Positions 1 to 7,683 are shown, numbered from the stretch's first letter. The stretch is 11,282 nt of DNA from CAJBLF01 sp964424505 (GCA_964424505.1 CAYRIQ010000024.1:1-11282); one strand, 5' to 3'. Translations and numbers: made by a program. The notes: a model not told the origin generated them from the letters alone.

Positions 1-1071
1 ACTGGACAAACACTAAAGTTTCAGCAAAGTGGCGTAGTTGTAAAAATCAAATCTAGCAAAGAAAATGCGATCATGTGTGAAGTAGTAGAATGATGATGGA
101 TTATTCAGTTTGATAGAGTGTTTTTTTCTAATTATGATCTTAATCTTCCTTTTTTGAGTGATAGAGACAAAAAAGATATTTTATGGTGACTGGAATATGG
201 TGTCCATATTATAGCACCTTCTATGGTCAAAAATAGAGACGATATCATAGAATTGAAACAATTTTTGGCGACCAAAAATGCAGATAAAATGAAAATACTA
301 GCAAAAATAGAAACACCGGAAGCACTAGAAAATATAGATGATCTTTTGGAAATTTCAGATGGACTTATTTTTGTATTTGAAAAAATAGAAAAAGCTATGA
401 AAATAGCTAAACTTAACGAAGAAATTTTGATACAAAAATGTAAAATTATTTGAAAACCAGCTATCGTTACTTTTGTAGGTAAATTTGAAAAAAATAAATA
501 TCAACTTATCAACGAATCTCAATTGAAAAAATACTCTCTTTTGTCTGCAGATGCATATATGCTCGATGTCTTGCTTAGGGAGGAAGATCCACTTGATGTA
601 ATCACTAAACTTTCTGATAGTTTAGATGCATTGGAATTGAAAACTACAACACAAGAAATACCCCGTTTTTATGCAAACAATGAATATATGGTCAGAGATT
701 ATATTATCTATAATGCCTATAGAACAACTCAAGAAGTAGATGTAAGAGCTATTGTTTTATATACAGAAAATTGATATTCAGCCGGAAGACTTTCAAGTTT
801 AAGTCCTAAAGTACCTATCATTGCGTTTACCAAAAGTGATGATAATTATAGATATCTAAATATACTTCGATGAGTAAGAGGATATAAAATTTCTCAATCT
901 TTTAGTTATGAAAACTTAAAAAGAATAGGAAAAGAAATGATTAGAATTATTTTTAAAGGTAATATTTCTCTTGACGATAAAATCATTATTGTCCAAGCAA
1001 ACGAGGCCATCAATAGTGAAAAAACAAGTATGATCAATGGATTAGAATTATATAAATTTAAAAATATATAA
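1..1071 (+). CDS. pyk: Pyruvate-kinase-like protein, 5'-truncated by window edge, catalytic motifs eroded
   Basis: The frame is open from base 1 to the TAA at 1069-1071 when TGA is read as Gly (six UGA codons: 91, 94, 187, 451, 772, 871). About 356 residues are visible. Roughly the first 150-170 residues of a normal pyruvate kinase (start of the barrel and most of the B domain) lie outside the window. Recognisable blocks in order are LPFLSDRDKKDI with a following GLEYGV (family LPxLTEKDKxDIxFGLxxGV), AKIETPEALENID at 301-339 (family AKIExxxGxxNIDEI), ISDG at 352-363, KCKIIGKPA, and a C-terminal domain with AIVLYTENGYSAGRLS. The fold and the AKIE Lys and Glu are kept. The segment after SDG reads FEKIE (376-390) where active enzymes have ARGDLG, so the metal-binding Asp is absent. 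The TxTQML and SGETA motifs are also unrecognisable. It ends 26 bp from the convergent rlmN. I infer a degenerate, possibly non-catalytic or regulatory homologue. Family assignment is firm; activity is doubtful. Confidence 0.8.
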
Positions 1072-1097
1072 AATACATCTAAACAGTATGTATGAAA

Positions 1098-2198
1098 TTA
1101 TTGTTTTGTTAATGTGTCATATCATAATTGTCCACACGCACCTTTCATCTTTCTGCCCATACTATCTCTTACGGTTACCGTAATGCCTCATGCTTCTACG
1201 ATTTTTTTAAAAGACTCAATATCTGTACTATCGCTTTCTATGAGATTGATAGCAGGATTTCTATTGTAAGGAATTAAATTTACATGAGCCAATTTACCTT
1301 TTAATAAGGTAACTAACTCTTTGGCAAGCTCTGGTTTGTCTGTTATATTTTTGATCATAATGTATTCATAAAAAATTCTATTGTCTGATGCTTTTACATA
1401 TTCACCAATCACCTTTGTAAGGTCATCAAGTGGATATGCTTTGGCTATAGGCATAAGTTTATTGCGCAAAACTTGATTGGGAGCATGAAGTGAAATAGCA
1501 AGTTTTACCGGGATTTCATCTTTAATGAGTTGTCTAATTCATGGTATAATACCTGCTGTGGAGATAGTAATATGTCTTCTAGACAATGACAATCCTGCTT
1601 CTTGTCTAAGCATAATTTCTATAGATTTTTTGACATTTTCATAATTGAGTAATGGCTCTCACATACCCATAAAGACTATATTTCTGACAGCATAGAGATT
1701 TCCGTCTTCTTGCTTTCCAAATTTTTGTTTGATATAATTGTTGGCAAAAAGTACTTGTGAAATCATTTCATCTCGAGTCAAATTTCTTTTAAATCCTAAT
1801 TTACCTGTGACACAAAATATACAATTTATTGGACATCATACTTGTGAAGAAATACACAATGTTATCCTATTTAGTTTTGCTTTATTGTTTTTGACGTATT
1901 TTGATGCCTGTCGATGATAAAGAATTACTGCTTCAATGGTGTAACCATCGTGAGTTTGAAATCAGATTTTAGTAGTATTTTCATCTTCGATAATCTTATC
2001 TACTTTTAAGGTAACGATAGAAAAAATCTTATCTAAATTTTCTCTTAGATCCTTGGAAAGTGTTGTCATATCTGCAAAATTTATATTCTGATTTTTGAAT
2101 ATTTCTTGATACATTTGTTTGATTCTAAATGGTTGGAGCTTGTGCTCATTGGTAAATGATTGAAGCTTGCTAGCGTCGAGTATAGATGTTTTGATCAT
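1098..2198 (-). CDS. rlmN: Dual-specificity RNA methyltransferase RlmN (23S rRNA A2503 / tRNA A37 C2-methyltransferase)
   Basis: This radical SAM enzyme methylates C2 of A2503 in 23S rRNA and of A37 in some tRNAs, in the cytoplasm. The frame gives 366 residues with TGA as Gly (six UGA codons, the lowest at 1122) and ends in TAA, a normal RlmN length. The N-terminal helical domain contains FRIKQMYQEIF. The radical-SAM CX3CX2C motif is Cys122-Pro-Ile-Asn-Cys126-Ile-Phe-Cys129, preceded by QVG with a UGA Gly. GMGEPLLNY with a UGA Gly is the SAM-contacting GGE-type motif, and SLHAPN and the C-terminal GACGQL follow. Cys355 of ACGQL is the family's methyl-carrying or resolving cysteine. The start ATG at 2196-2198 gives MIKTSILD and has no Shine-Dalgarno. 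The gene lies downstream of the rlmL-like gene on the same strand, 157 bp away with a palindromic repeat between, so co-transcription is possible but unproven. Confidence 0.95.
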
Positions 2199-2237
2199 TT
2201 CTAAATATTTGAAAGATAAATGTTTATCACCCCTTTA

Positions 2238-2333
2238 ACCTCATTCCCGCGAAGGCGGGAATCTAGCCTGCCTGCGGTAGGCAGGTTTGCTTTGTATAGA
2301 TTCCGGCCGCAATACTTAGCGTCGGAATGAGGT
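2238..2333. repeat. Compound palindromic repeat, copy 1 (core CCTGCCT-GCGGT-AGGCAGG)
   Basis: This intergenic element lies between the 3' end of the methyltransferase gene and the 5' end of rlmN. Outer arms ACCTCATTCC (2238-2247) and GGAATGAGGT (2324-2333) are perfect inverted repeats. Inside are a hairpin ATTCCCGC/GCGGGAAT (2243-2250 with 2255-2262), an arm pair GGAATCTA/TAGATTCC (2258-2265 with 2297-2304), and the core hairpin CCTGCCT/AGGCAGG with loop GCGGT (2267-2273 with 2279-2285). It is far more GC-rich than its surroundings. The core recurs near 6751 and 10336. It is REP-like in architecture; no protein is encoded in it and no T-run follows it. Confidence 0.85.
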
Positions 2334-2355
2334 ACAAAACAGAAGTGAGTGATAA

Positions 2356-3471
2356 TTATTTTAAAAGTGTTTTTTTATAGAACCAGCATCTCTCTCCACC
2401 ATTATAAAACATAGATTTTTTCCATGTTCATCATTTATCTTCTGGGTAAAAATTTTCGTACGAAGTAATAACTCCTCAGTGCAATTTTGGATGATTACTA
2501 AATAATTCTGTGATGGTATAATATATTTTTTCTAGATCATATGTGTTCATTCTAATTCCATACGGCGGATTGGATACAAGTGTTCATATCAATTCTCACG
2601 ATGAAATATAATCAGAAATATTTTTGGTTTCAAAAGAAATATAGTCTCATACACCAGCATATTTTGCATTTTCTTGTGCGATACTAATCATCTCTGGATC
2701 GATATCTGATGCTATGATGGTATGTTGTTTATTTAACATGATCTTGGATTTCGCAGATTCTAATTCCTTAGCGAATAAGTTTTGATCATATCGTGTGAAG
2801 TGTTGAAAAGCAAATTTTCTGAAGCACCCGGGTGCGATATTTTTTGCTAATAGTGCTGCTTCGATAACGATTGTTCCACTTCCACAAAACAAATCATACA
2901 ACGGTTCGCTAAATTTTCGTCCTGATAGTAGTAATAATCATGCAGCCAATGCTTCATTGATTGGCGCTTCTCCTGTAGCTTTTTTGTAGCCTCTCTTGTG
3001 GAGTGATTCACCAGTAGTGTTGAGTAAGATCGAGCACATGTCGCGTTCTATATAGACAAGTATTTCTACTGGCTCCTTGTTATGGTCCTCGGGAAGCTGT
3101 CATTCTTTACCATTGAGAATATTTTTTACTATCGCCTTTTTTACTATACTTTGGATAGTTGGTGTACTAGTAAGTAGCGATTGTTTGGTGATAGCAGTGA
3201 CATTGATAGGATTTCCTTGGACGTACATCTTCCAGTCAATCGTCGAGACCAAGTCGAAAAGTTGATTGAAATCAGAAGTTATATGTTGTCCCAATTCTAA
3301 AAATAATTTATTTCAGACTCTAGATCGAAGATTTATTTTTGCTATCGCAGAAAGATCTCCCTTGAAACGAACCATTGTTGGTCACGAACCAATCACGGTA
3401 TATCCAGCGATTTCTATTTCTTTTTTGAGGATAGATTCTAATCCTGCAGCGCAGGTAAGGACAAAAATCAT
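2356..3471 (-). CDS. THUMP-domain rRNA guanine-N2 methyltransferase (RlmL-type, COG0116-like)
   Basis: This 371-residue SAM-dependent methyltransferase resembles the N-terminal half of E. coli RlmKL, which makes m2G2445 in 23S rRNA. The N-terminus MIFVLTCAAGLESILKKEI matches the family opening (FxxxCxxGLExxLxxEL). Residues of about 50-150 fit a THUMP RNA-binding domain. The Rossmann methylase domain shows DLFCGSGT at 193-200 (SAM loop), ASDIDPEMI (ribose-binding acidic residue) and SNPPYG with Asn301-Pro-Pro-Tyr, the N-x-x-Y target-base motif of amino methyltransferases. There are about ten UGA-Gly codons (2428, 2431, 2476, 2584, 2596, 2647, 2938, 3100, 3313, 3382); the stop is TAA. The start at 3471 follows a poly-A leader without Shine-Dalgarno, and a promoter candidate lies 36 bp upstream. 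The RlmK half is absent, as is normal outside gamma-proteobacteria. The exact substrate guanine is inferred; DNA methylation is unlikely. Confidence 0.88.
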
Positions 3472-3506
3472 ATATTTTTTTTTTGATTAAAAGAACTATT
3501 TGAGCT

Positions 3507-3535
3507 TATATATTCGTATTCTAATTACTATACAA
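3507..3535 (-). promoter_or_regulatory. Sigma-70-type promoter candidate for the rlmL-like gene
   Basis: On the minus strand, TTGTAT (3530-3535) and TATATA (3507-3512) are separated by exactly 17 bp. This would start transcription about 30 nt before the ATG at 3471. AT-richness makes chance matches likely, so this is moderate support only. Confidence 0.45.
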
Positions 3536-3552
3536 AAGGATATTTAATAAAC

Positions 3553-3579
3553 GTGGGATCTACCCATAATGGGAATCAC
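3553..3579. repeat. Small imperfect palindrome between divergent promoters
   Basis: The segment contains CCCAT-A-ATGGG (3563-3567 with 3569-3573) flanked by GTGGGAT and AATCAC. It lies between the two divergent promoter candidates. Its left half (GTGGGA followed by a CCCA block and GGGA) resembles the palindrome at 11231-11252, so it may be a decayed copy of the same family or a shared operator. Support is weak. Confidence 0.3.
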
Positions 3580-3580
3580 A

Positions 3581-3610
3581 TTGATTTATTTATAAATATA
3601 ACTATATACT
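3581..3610 (+). promoter_or_regulatory. Promoter candidate for the small membrane-protein gene
   Basis: TTGATT (3581-3586) and TATACT (3605-3610) are separated by 18 bp, placing the transcription start about 16 nt before the ATG at 3633. A second TATAAT lies at 3614-3619 but has no good -35 partner. The short leader resembles that of the gene at 6264. Confidence 0.5.
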
Positions 3611-3632
3611 TTATATAATAAAAACAAATAAT

Positions 3633-3935
3633 ATGAAAACAATAAATAAAACAAAATTATGGAAAATGATACGTATTATTTTCTATTGTAGTATCTTCTT
3701 TTATGGCGTATATCTAATATTTACATCATCTGGAGAACGATATATAACACAAGAATTTTTATTAGGATTCTTGTTGGTTATCTTAGGATTTTTCTTTATG
3801 TCCTCGATATATTATGAACGCAAAGAATTATATAATAAAAATATAATTACAAAACGCGTTGAGAGGTTAGTAGAAAAAACCGGAAGTGCATCTAAAGAAA
3901 TGAAAGAACTCGTAGATTTAATAAAAAAAACATAA
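3633..3935 (+). CDS. Small two-TM membrane protein of unknown function
   Basis: This 100-residue protein is not one I recognise. It has two hydrophobic segments, at about residues 12-31 (rich in Ile, Phe and Tyr) and 42-61 (FLLGFLLVILGFFFM). A charged, probably helical cytoplasmic tail of about 38 residues follows (ERKELYNK, then KRVERLVEK and KEMKELVDLIKK, heptad-like). The basic N-terminus (KTKLWKMIR) suggests both ends are cytoplasmic. It has its own promoter candidate (3581-3610) and an intrinsic terminator just after the TAA, so it looks like a monocistronic gene. No Shine-Dalgarno is present. All five glycines are GGN; no UGA is used. The clear transcription signals at both ends make it a credible gene despite its size. 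Confidence 0.7.
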   Translation: MKTINKTKLWKMIRIIFYCSIFFYGVYLIFTSSGERYITQEFLLGFLLVILGFFFMSSIYYERKELYNKNIITKRVERLVEKTGSASKEMKELVDLIKKT

Positions 3936-3941
3936 ACTATT

Positions 3942-3969
3942 GTCCTACATATCTGTGGGACTTTTTTTT
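3942..3969 (+). terminator. Intrinsic terminator of the small membrane-protein gene
   Basis: The stem is GTCCTAC (3942-3948) with GTGGGAC (3955-3961), seven pairs with one G-T, and a six-base loop. It is followed at once by eight T (3962-3969). It starts seven bases after the TAA stop. Confidence 0.85.
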
Positions 3970-3988
3970 GACAAAAAAACCATCATGT

Positions 3989-4020
3989 AAAAAACCACCT
4001 CGTGATGAAGTGGTCTTTTT
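3989..4020 (-). terminator. Probable bidirectional terminator between dnaK and the membrane-protein gene
   Basis: Stem ACCAC (3994-3998) with GTGGT (4010-4014) has six A on its left (3989-3994) and CTTTTT on its right (4015-4020). It can therefore end transcripts from either side. It lies about 50 nt after the dnaK stop. A second weak hairpin (4033-4050, CTC/CTTT with AAAG/GAG) sits between it and dnaK. Strand is given for dnaK, the gene lacking another terminator. Confidence 0.55.
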
Positions 4021-4065
4021 ATTTTATTTTGTCTCCCTTTAGCAAAGGAGGAAAAAAATATTTGT

Positions 4066-5961
4066 TTACTTAGCATCTGCGTCGATAACTTCTCCTTCTA
4101 CTGTTCATTCTTCCTTACCAGCTTCAAGTTCTGAATCTGGATTTGGAGTTTCCGTAGTTGGAGCGGCTTGATATTTGTTGTACAGTTCAGAAAACTCTTT
4201 TTGGATTCTTTCAATTTCTGTATCAATTTCTTCTTTAGTTACCTCTTCTTTTGCTGTTGTTGCTTTTGCATCTGCGATCAGTTTGTTTACTTTTTCTTTA
4301 TCTTCATCAGGTATTTTATCCTTTTGTTCAGACATCATTGTTTCCATCTGATACACTAATGCTTCGAGTCTATTTTTCGTTTCTACCAATTCTTTTCTCT
4401 TGCGATCATCGTCAGCAAATTGTTCTGCTTCTGCTTTTGCTTTGGTTATTTCTTCATCAGAGATATTTGTAGATCATTGGATTTTTACTGACTGTTCTTT
4501 TCCTGTTGATTTTTCTTTTGCAGTAACATTTAAAATTCCGTTTGCGTCTATATCAAATGTCACTTCAATCTGAGGTTGTCATCTTCTCATCATAGGAATT
4601 CATTCGAGATTGAACATTCAGAGATCTTTATTGTCCCTTGCAAATTGTCTTTCTCCTTGTGTTACATGGACTGTTACTGCTGTTTGATTGTCTGCAGCTG
4701 TCGTGAATGTATTTTCTTTTTTTGCAGGAATAGTCGTATTTCTCGCAATCATCACATGAGCAATTCCTCCTTCTACTTCTACTGATAAGCTCAATGGGGT
4801 GACGTCGAGCAGTAAAATATCTTTTACGTCTCCTTGGATAATCCCTCACTGGATGGCAGCTCCCTGTGAAACTGATTCATCAGGATTGACGGTAGCTTTT
4901 GGCTCGAGACCAAAAATATCTTTTACGAGTTTAAGTACTGCAGGCATTCTTGTTGATCACCCGACCAAAATAACTTGGTTGATTTCACTCTTTTTGAGTT
5001 TAGAATCTTCGAGTGCATTGAGACATGGTTTTTTGCATCTTTCAAAAAGATCTTTACACATATTTTCAAACTGTGCTCTCGTAAGCGATTCTTCTAAGTT
5101 TCTTGGCAACCCATCTTCACCGGTAATGATAAATGGGATAGAAATATCTACTCTTTCTGTCTGAGAAAGTTGATGTTTCGCTGCCTCAGCTTCGTTTTTT
5201 ACTCTCTGCATTGCCATAGCATTTTTGGTAAGATCAATACCTTCTTTTTTCTTAAATTCTTCTACCAAATAATTGATAATTTTTTGATCAAAATCTGCCC
5301 CTCCTAGATGGGTATCTCCACTTGTAGACAATACTTGAAATGTTCATTCTGATCAAATTTCAAGGATAGTTACATCAAATGTTCCTCAACCCAAATCAAA
5401 AACGACAATTTTTTCATCTTTATTTTTTCCTTCTCCATATGCCAATGAAGCAGCTGTTGGCTCATTAATAATTCTTTCAACTTTTAATCCTGCGATTTCT
5501 CCAGATGCTTTTGTTGCGTTTCTTTGACTATCATTGAAATATGCAGGAGTAGTAATAACTGCCTGCGTGATAGGAGTTCCGAGAAATTTTTCAGCATCTT
5601 CTTTGAGTTTTTGGAGAATAAACGCGGAAATTTGTTCAGGTTTATATTCTTTCCCATCTATTACGATAAGTACTCCTCCATCTTTAGATTCTTTGATTTC
5701 ATAAGGAAGATGTTCTTTACCTATCACCTCAGAGTACTTTCTACCGATAAATCTCTTTACCTCGTAGATAACGTTTTTTGGCTCTAAAATAGCCTTTCTC
5801 TTTGCAAGATCTCCAACAAGCAATTCATCACCCTTGATATATACGACAGAAGGTGTTGTTCTTTTTCCTTCTGCGTTGGCGATGACTTCTGATTTGTCGC
5901 CTAACATGTAGGATACACAAGAGTTGGTTGTTCCGAGATCGATTCCGATAATTTTTGCCAT
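4066..5961 (-). CDS. dnaK: Molecular chaperone DnaK (Hsp70)
   Basis: DnaK is an ATP-dependent cytoplasmic chaperone that works with DnaJ and GrpE. The frame gives 631 residues, normal for the family, with TGA as Gly (about ten UGA codons; stop TAA). The nucleotide-binding domain shows GIDLGTTNS (6-14), the phosphate-2 loop VFDLGGGTFDVTILE (its second Gly is UGA, 5386), EPTAASLAYG, LGGADFD and VILVGGSTRMP. The substrate-binding domain follows: DVTPLSLSVEVEGG, RNTTIPAKK, TAADNQTAV, and a GMFNLEGIP segment with PQIEVTFDIDANGILNV. The acidic, helical lid ends in VEGEVIDADAK. Two departures from common sequences are SVEVEGG where IETLGGV is usual and FNLEGIP where FDLTGIP is usual. No grpE, dnaJ or hrcA is adjacent, and no CIRCE operator is visible upstream, so the gene stands alone and its heat-shock control is unclear. 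A 6-bp palindrome AAAGTT-TAT-AACTTT (5985-5999) sits 24 bp before the start. Confidence 0.97.
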
Positions 5962-6030
5962 AGTAATAATAGTAAATATATAAAAAAGTTTATAACTTTA
6001 AAAAAGCTATTCAGCGAAGATCAAATTTTC

Positions 6031-6093
6031 AATTTCTAATTTTCAATTTTCAAACCAATAGGTTTAGAAAATAGAAATTGTGAATTAGAAATT
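6031..6093. repeat. Long AT-rich inverted repeat upstream of dnaK
   Basis: Arms AATTTCTAATT (6031-6041) and AATTAGAAATT (6083-6093) pair perfectly. Further in, ATTTTCAAACC (6046-6056) pairs with GGTTT-A-GAAAAT (6061-6072) with one bulged A. The loop is AATA. The structure has no T-run, so it is not a simple terminator. It could be an mRNA hairpin, a decayed mobile palindrome or a regulatory site for the divergent genes. Confidence 0.7.
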
Positions 6094-6211
6094 TCGTTGT
6101 GTAGCACGTATAGTATAATGATGCTACAAAAAAATGCAAGAGATTTTTAGCAGTATTTTTGTTTGGGTGCTATGGAGCTATTTCCACCCGGGTGAAACAA
6201 ACTTATTTGTA

Positions 6212-6239
6212 TTGACTTTTCAATTTAAATATGTATATA
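6212..6239 (+). promoter_or_regulatory. Strong promoter candidate for the 6264 gene
   Basis: TTGACT (6212-6217) matches five of six -35 bases. TATATA (6234-6239) follows after 16 bp and is preceded by TG, an extended -10. The expected transcription start near 6247 rules out the in-frame ATG at 6231, which overlaps the -10 box, and supports ATG 6264 with a leader of about 17 nt. Confidence 0.65.
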
Positions 6240-6263
6240 GAATATATAAACAAAAAATCTATT

Positions 6264-6671
6264 ATGAATACTACAAAACAAGAAGCCATAAAAATTATTG
6301 TTTCCTGGTGGGCACAATTTATCGACAAACCTTCACAAGAAGGATTACCAGGAGAACGAGAATCTTTCGAATCACTCTTCGTAATGTTTGCGAGAAATTC
6401 TATTTTGAATAATGCTTCTGAAGATAGAACATTATTTGAAAATAATCTGACAGAATTTTTGATGGAATCAGAACCAAGCTACATCACCTTAAGCACTGAT
6501 TATGGCCCGGAATATCCACTTAGTGGTGTCTGTAGAGCAAGTAAAATTTCCGGTATGAGTTTACCACAGAAAGCTATCATGTGGATTGATTTTGAGAAGG
6601 GAACAGTAATTGTAAGTCCTGGATATCAAAAAGAGTCTGTTCAGATTTACCCAGTTCCCACTGCAAATTAA
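6264..6671 (+). CDS. Hypothetical soluble protein, 135 aa
   Basis: I do not recognise this family. From ATG 6264 (MNTTKQEA) it encodes 135 residues ending PVPTAN and TAA. An in-frame ATG at 6231 is rejected because it lies inside the -10 box. The protein has no signal peptide or TM segment. Visible features are an N-terminal amphipathic stretch with paired Trp (SWWAQF), acidic patches (SEDRTLFENNL, MESEPSY), a PEYPLSG turn, and a beta-like C-terminal half (KAIMWIDFEKGTVIVSPGY). All seven glycines are GGN, with no UGA, unlike most neighbours. Strong promoter and terminator signals flank it, so it is very likely expressed as a single gene divergent from dnaK. No function can be assigned. Confidence 0.75.
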   Translation: MNTTKQEAIKIIVSWWAQFIDKPSQEGLPGERESFESLFVMFARNSILNNASEDRTLFENNLTEFLMESEPSYITLSTDYGPEYPLSGVCRASKISGMSLPQKAIMWIDFEKGTVIVSPGYQKESVQIYPVPTAN

Positions 6672-6687
6672 TATCTTATTATCATTG

Positions 6688-6719
6688 AAGTTCTCTGTTT
6701 TTTTCAGAGAACTTTTTTT
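6688..6719 (+). terminator. Intrinsic terminator of the 6264 gene
   Basis: A perfect 10-bp stem, AAGTTCTCTG (6688-6697) with CAGAGAACTT (6705-6714), has a seven-T loop and is followed by a run of T (6713-6719). It begins 17 bases after the stop codon. Confidence 0.92.
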
Positions 6720-6725
6720 ATTTTT

Positions 6726-6782
6726 ATTTTCACAGGTGCAATAGTTTTTACTTGCCTACCGCAGGCAGTCCCTGGTGAAAAT
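6726..6782. repeat. Compound palindromic repeat, copy 2, covering the Nudix 3' end
   Basis: The core TGCCT-ACCGC-AGGCA (6753-6757 with 6763-6767) is the copy-1 core in reverse orientation, with outer stem bases partly lost. It is nested in outer arms ATTTTCACAGG (6726-6736) and CCTGGTGAAAAT (6771-6782), which pair with one bulged base. The Nudix stop codon (TAG, 6756-6758) and its last eight residues are encoded by the right half of this element. Confidence 0.75.
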
Positions 6783-7175
6783 GCTTTTGACAGTCTCGGA
6801 TCGATATTCTTGAAGTTTATAATTCTCTACATCTTTAAAATCAATCCAAAGATATTCATCGTGTTCATCACTCAAAACCACTTCTGTGGAATGATCTAAA
6901 AATCACATATATCATACAAAAAAACTATGAGTTCCCTCTGAATATGTTTTTGCTGCTGTATGAACTACTATAATTCATCTAACTTGCAATCATGTTTCTT
7001 CCATAATTTCTCTTTCTAAACCTTCTAGAGGGCTTTCATTGAGCAATATTCCTCATCCAGGTAAATCTCGATTTCATGCACCATTACTCGTCACTGATCT
7101 TTTAAGAATTAGAAGTTTTTTATCATCGTTGTATATAGCAATTTTTTGTCCAACTATACTTTTAATTCTTTGCAT
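6756..7175 (-). CDS. Nudix hydrolase (MutT-like)
   Basis: Nudix enzymes hydrolyse nucleoside diphosphates linked to another group, for example oxidised dNTPs. The frame gives 139 residues, typical of a single Nudix domain, with six UGA-Gly codons (6903, 6912, 6975, 6990, 7053, 7074). The complete Nudix box G-x5-E-x7-R-E-U-x-E-E-x-G-U runs from Gly41 to Leu63, including REIMEETGL (Gly62 is UGA), and is preceded by DLPGGG. All metal-binding Glu residues are present, so it should be active. The substrate cannot be told from sequence; house-cleaning or nucleotide-sugar targets are possible. The start ATG 7175 (MQRIKSIVGQKIAIY) follows an in-frame TAA and has no Shine-Dalgarno. The 3' end is unusual: the final residues (IFTRDCLR) and the TAG stop, the only non-TAA stop in the window, come from palindromic repeat copy 2. 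The lipoprotein gene lies 46 bp upstream on the same strand, so the two may form an operon. Confidence 0.93.
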
Positions 7176-7221
7176 GGAAAAACTAAATAATATAAAAATC
7201 TCACTTTATATTTCACACACT

Positions 7222-7683
7222 TTACTTCTGGCTACAATTACTCGTTGACTCACATTTCACCGATGGTGCCATACATTTTGGGGTACTATAATAACATTCT
7301 GGGGTACACATTTCAGCTTCTTGTCTATATCATTCAGGACACAAACATGTCGAGGCACACATTCATGTTGTTTGAGCTTGTTTGGGACATGGAGCGAATT
7401 CACACTTTGGACCTGTTCTTCCGACAGCACTTCCGTCTGGACATAGTCTAGCTTCTTCAGTACATGCTTGTATATTAGTAGGATGAGAAGAGGATCCTGT
7501 AGAAGAAACTTGTATTGTTGGACATGCAGCAAATTCACATGTTGATCCTGTTCTTGTTACAGAGCTTCCGTCTGGACATAATTGAGCATCTTGTGAACAT
7601 ACCTGGGAGACTAGATTTTCTTTGTTTGTACAACCAACTAGAAATATGCTTACTAAAAACATTGGAATTATTAGTTTTTTCAT
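7222..7683 (-). CDS. Cys-rich lipoprotein with two tandem CPDGS repeats
   Basis: This 153-residue secreted protein has a lipoprotein signal: a KK N-terminus, a hydrophobic core (LIIPMFLVSIFLVG) and the lipobox LVGC with lipidated Cys18. Two repeats of 45-residue period follow. Each holds Cys-x6-CPDGS-x-V-x-RTG-x2-C-EFA-x-CP (residues 29-55 and 74-100), so cysteines 29/36/49/54 match 74/81/94/99. A Ser/Thr-rich linker (TIQVSSTGSSSH) separates them. The C-terminal 47 residues hold nine more Cys (MCASTCLCPEGY and CTPECYYSTPKC). That region is reached only with two UGA-Gly codons (7330, 7363), so the standard code would truncate the protein at residue 106. The even, dense Cys pattern suggests disulfide-bonded extracellular modules, which implies oxidative folding outside the cell. 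I have seen similar CPDGS modules in hypothetical surface proteins, with no known function. ATG 7683 is chosen over upstream in-frame codons because of the signal peptide. It may be co-transcribed with the Nudix gene downstream. Confidence 0.85.
7384..7599 (-). repeat. Intragenic tandem repeat of the lipoprotein, two units, 135-bp period
   Basis: The units 7519-7599 and 7384-7464 encode residues 29-55 and 74-100. A 16-base stretch CTTCCGTCTGGACATA is identical in both (7430-7445 and 7565-7580), exactly 135 bp apart, and flanking bases are also similar. The DNA-level identity suggests a fairly recent duplication or ongoing conversion. Confidence 0.85.

Larger units (their letters stand above)
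5962..6263. other. Divergent intergenic region between dnaK and the 6264 gene
   Basis: This 302-bp AT-rich spacer carries the upstream signals of dnaK (minus) and of the gene at 6264 (plus). It contains the palindrome AAAGTT-TAT-AACTTT (5985-5999), a long inverted repeat (6031-6093), a TATAAT-like box at 6114-6119 without a clear -35, the GC-rich 10-bp palindrome CACCCGGGTG (6185-6194), and the promoter at 6212-6239. The open frame starting at ATG 6134 runs into the real gene in another frame and looks spurious. Confidence 0.6.

Noticed and set aside
1..1071. Pyruvate-kinase region as a pseudogene
   Set aside because: The interruptions are all TGA, explained by code 25; the frame is otherwise intact, so it is degenerate in motifs but not broken.
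2238..2333. CRISPR array
   Set aside because: The repeats are nested palindromes, not direct repeats with spacers, and no cas genes are present.
4799..5164. Plus-strand frame of 121 codons within dnaK
   Set aside because: Antisense shadow of the DnaK substrate-binding and nucleotide-binding regions.
6134..6412. Open frame starting ATG 6134 (92 codons)
   Set aside because: It overlaps the promoter and the better-supported gene at 6264 in another frame and has a low-complexity Tyr/Lys-rich composition.
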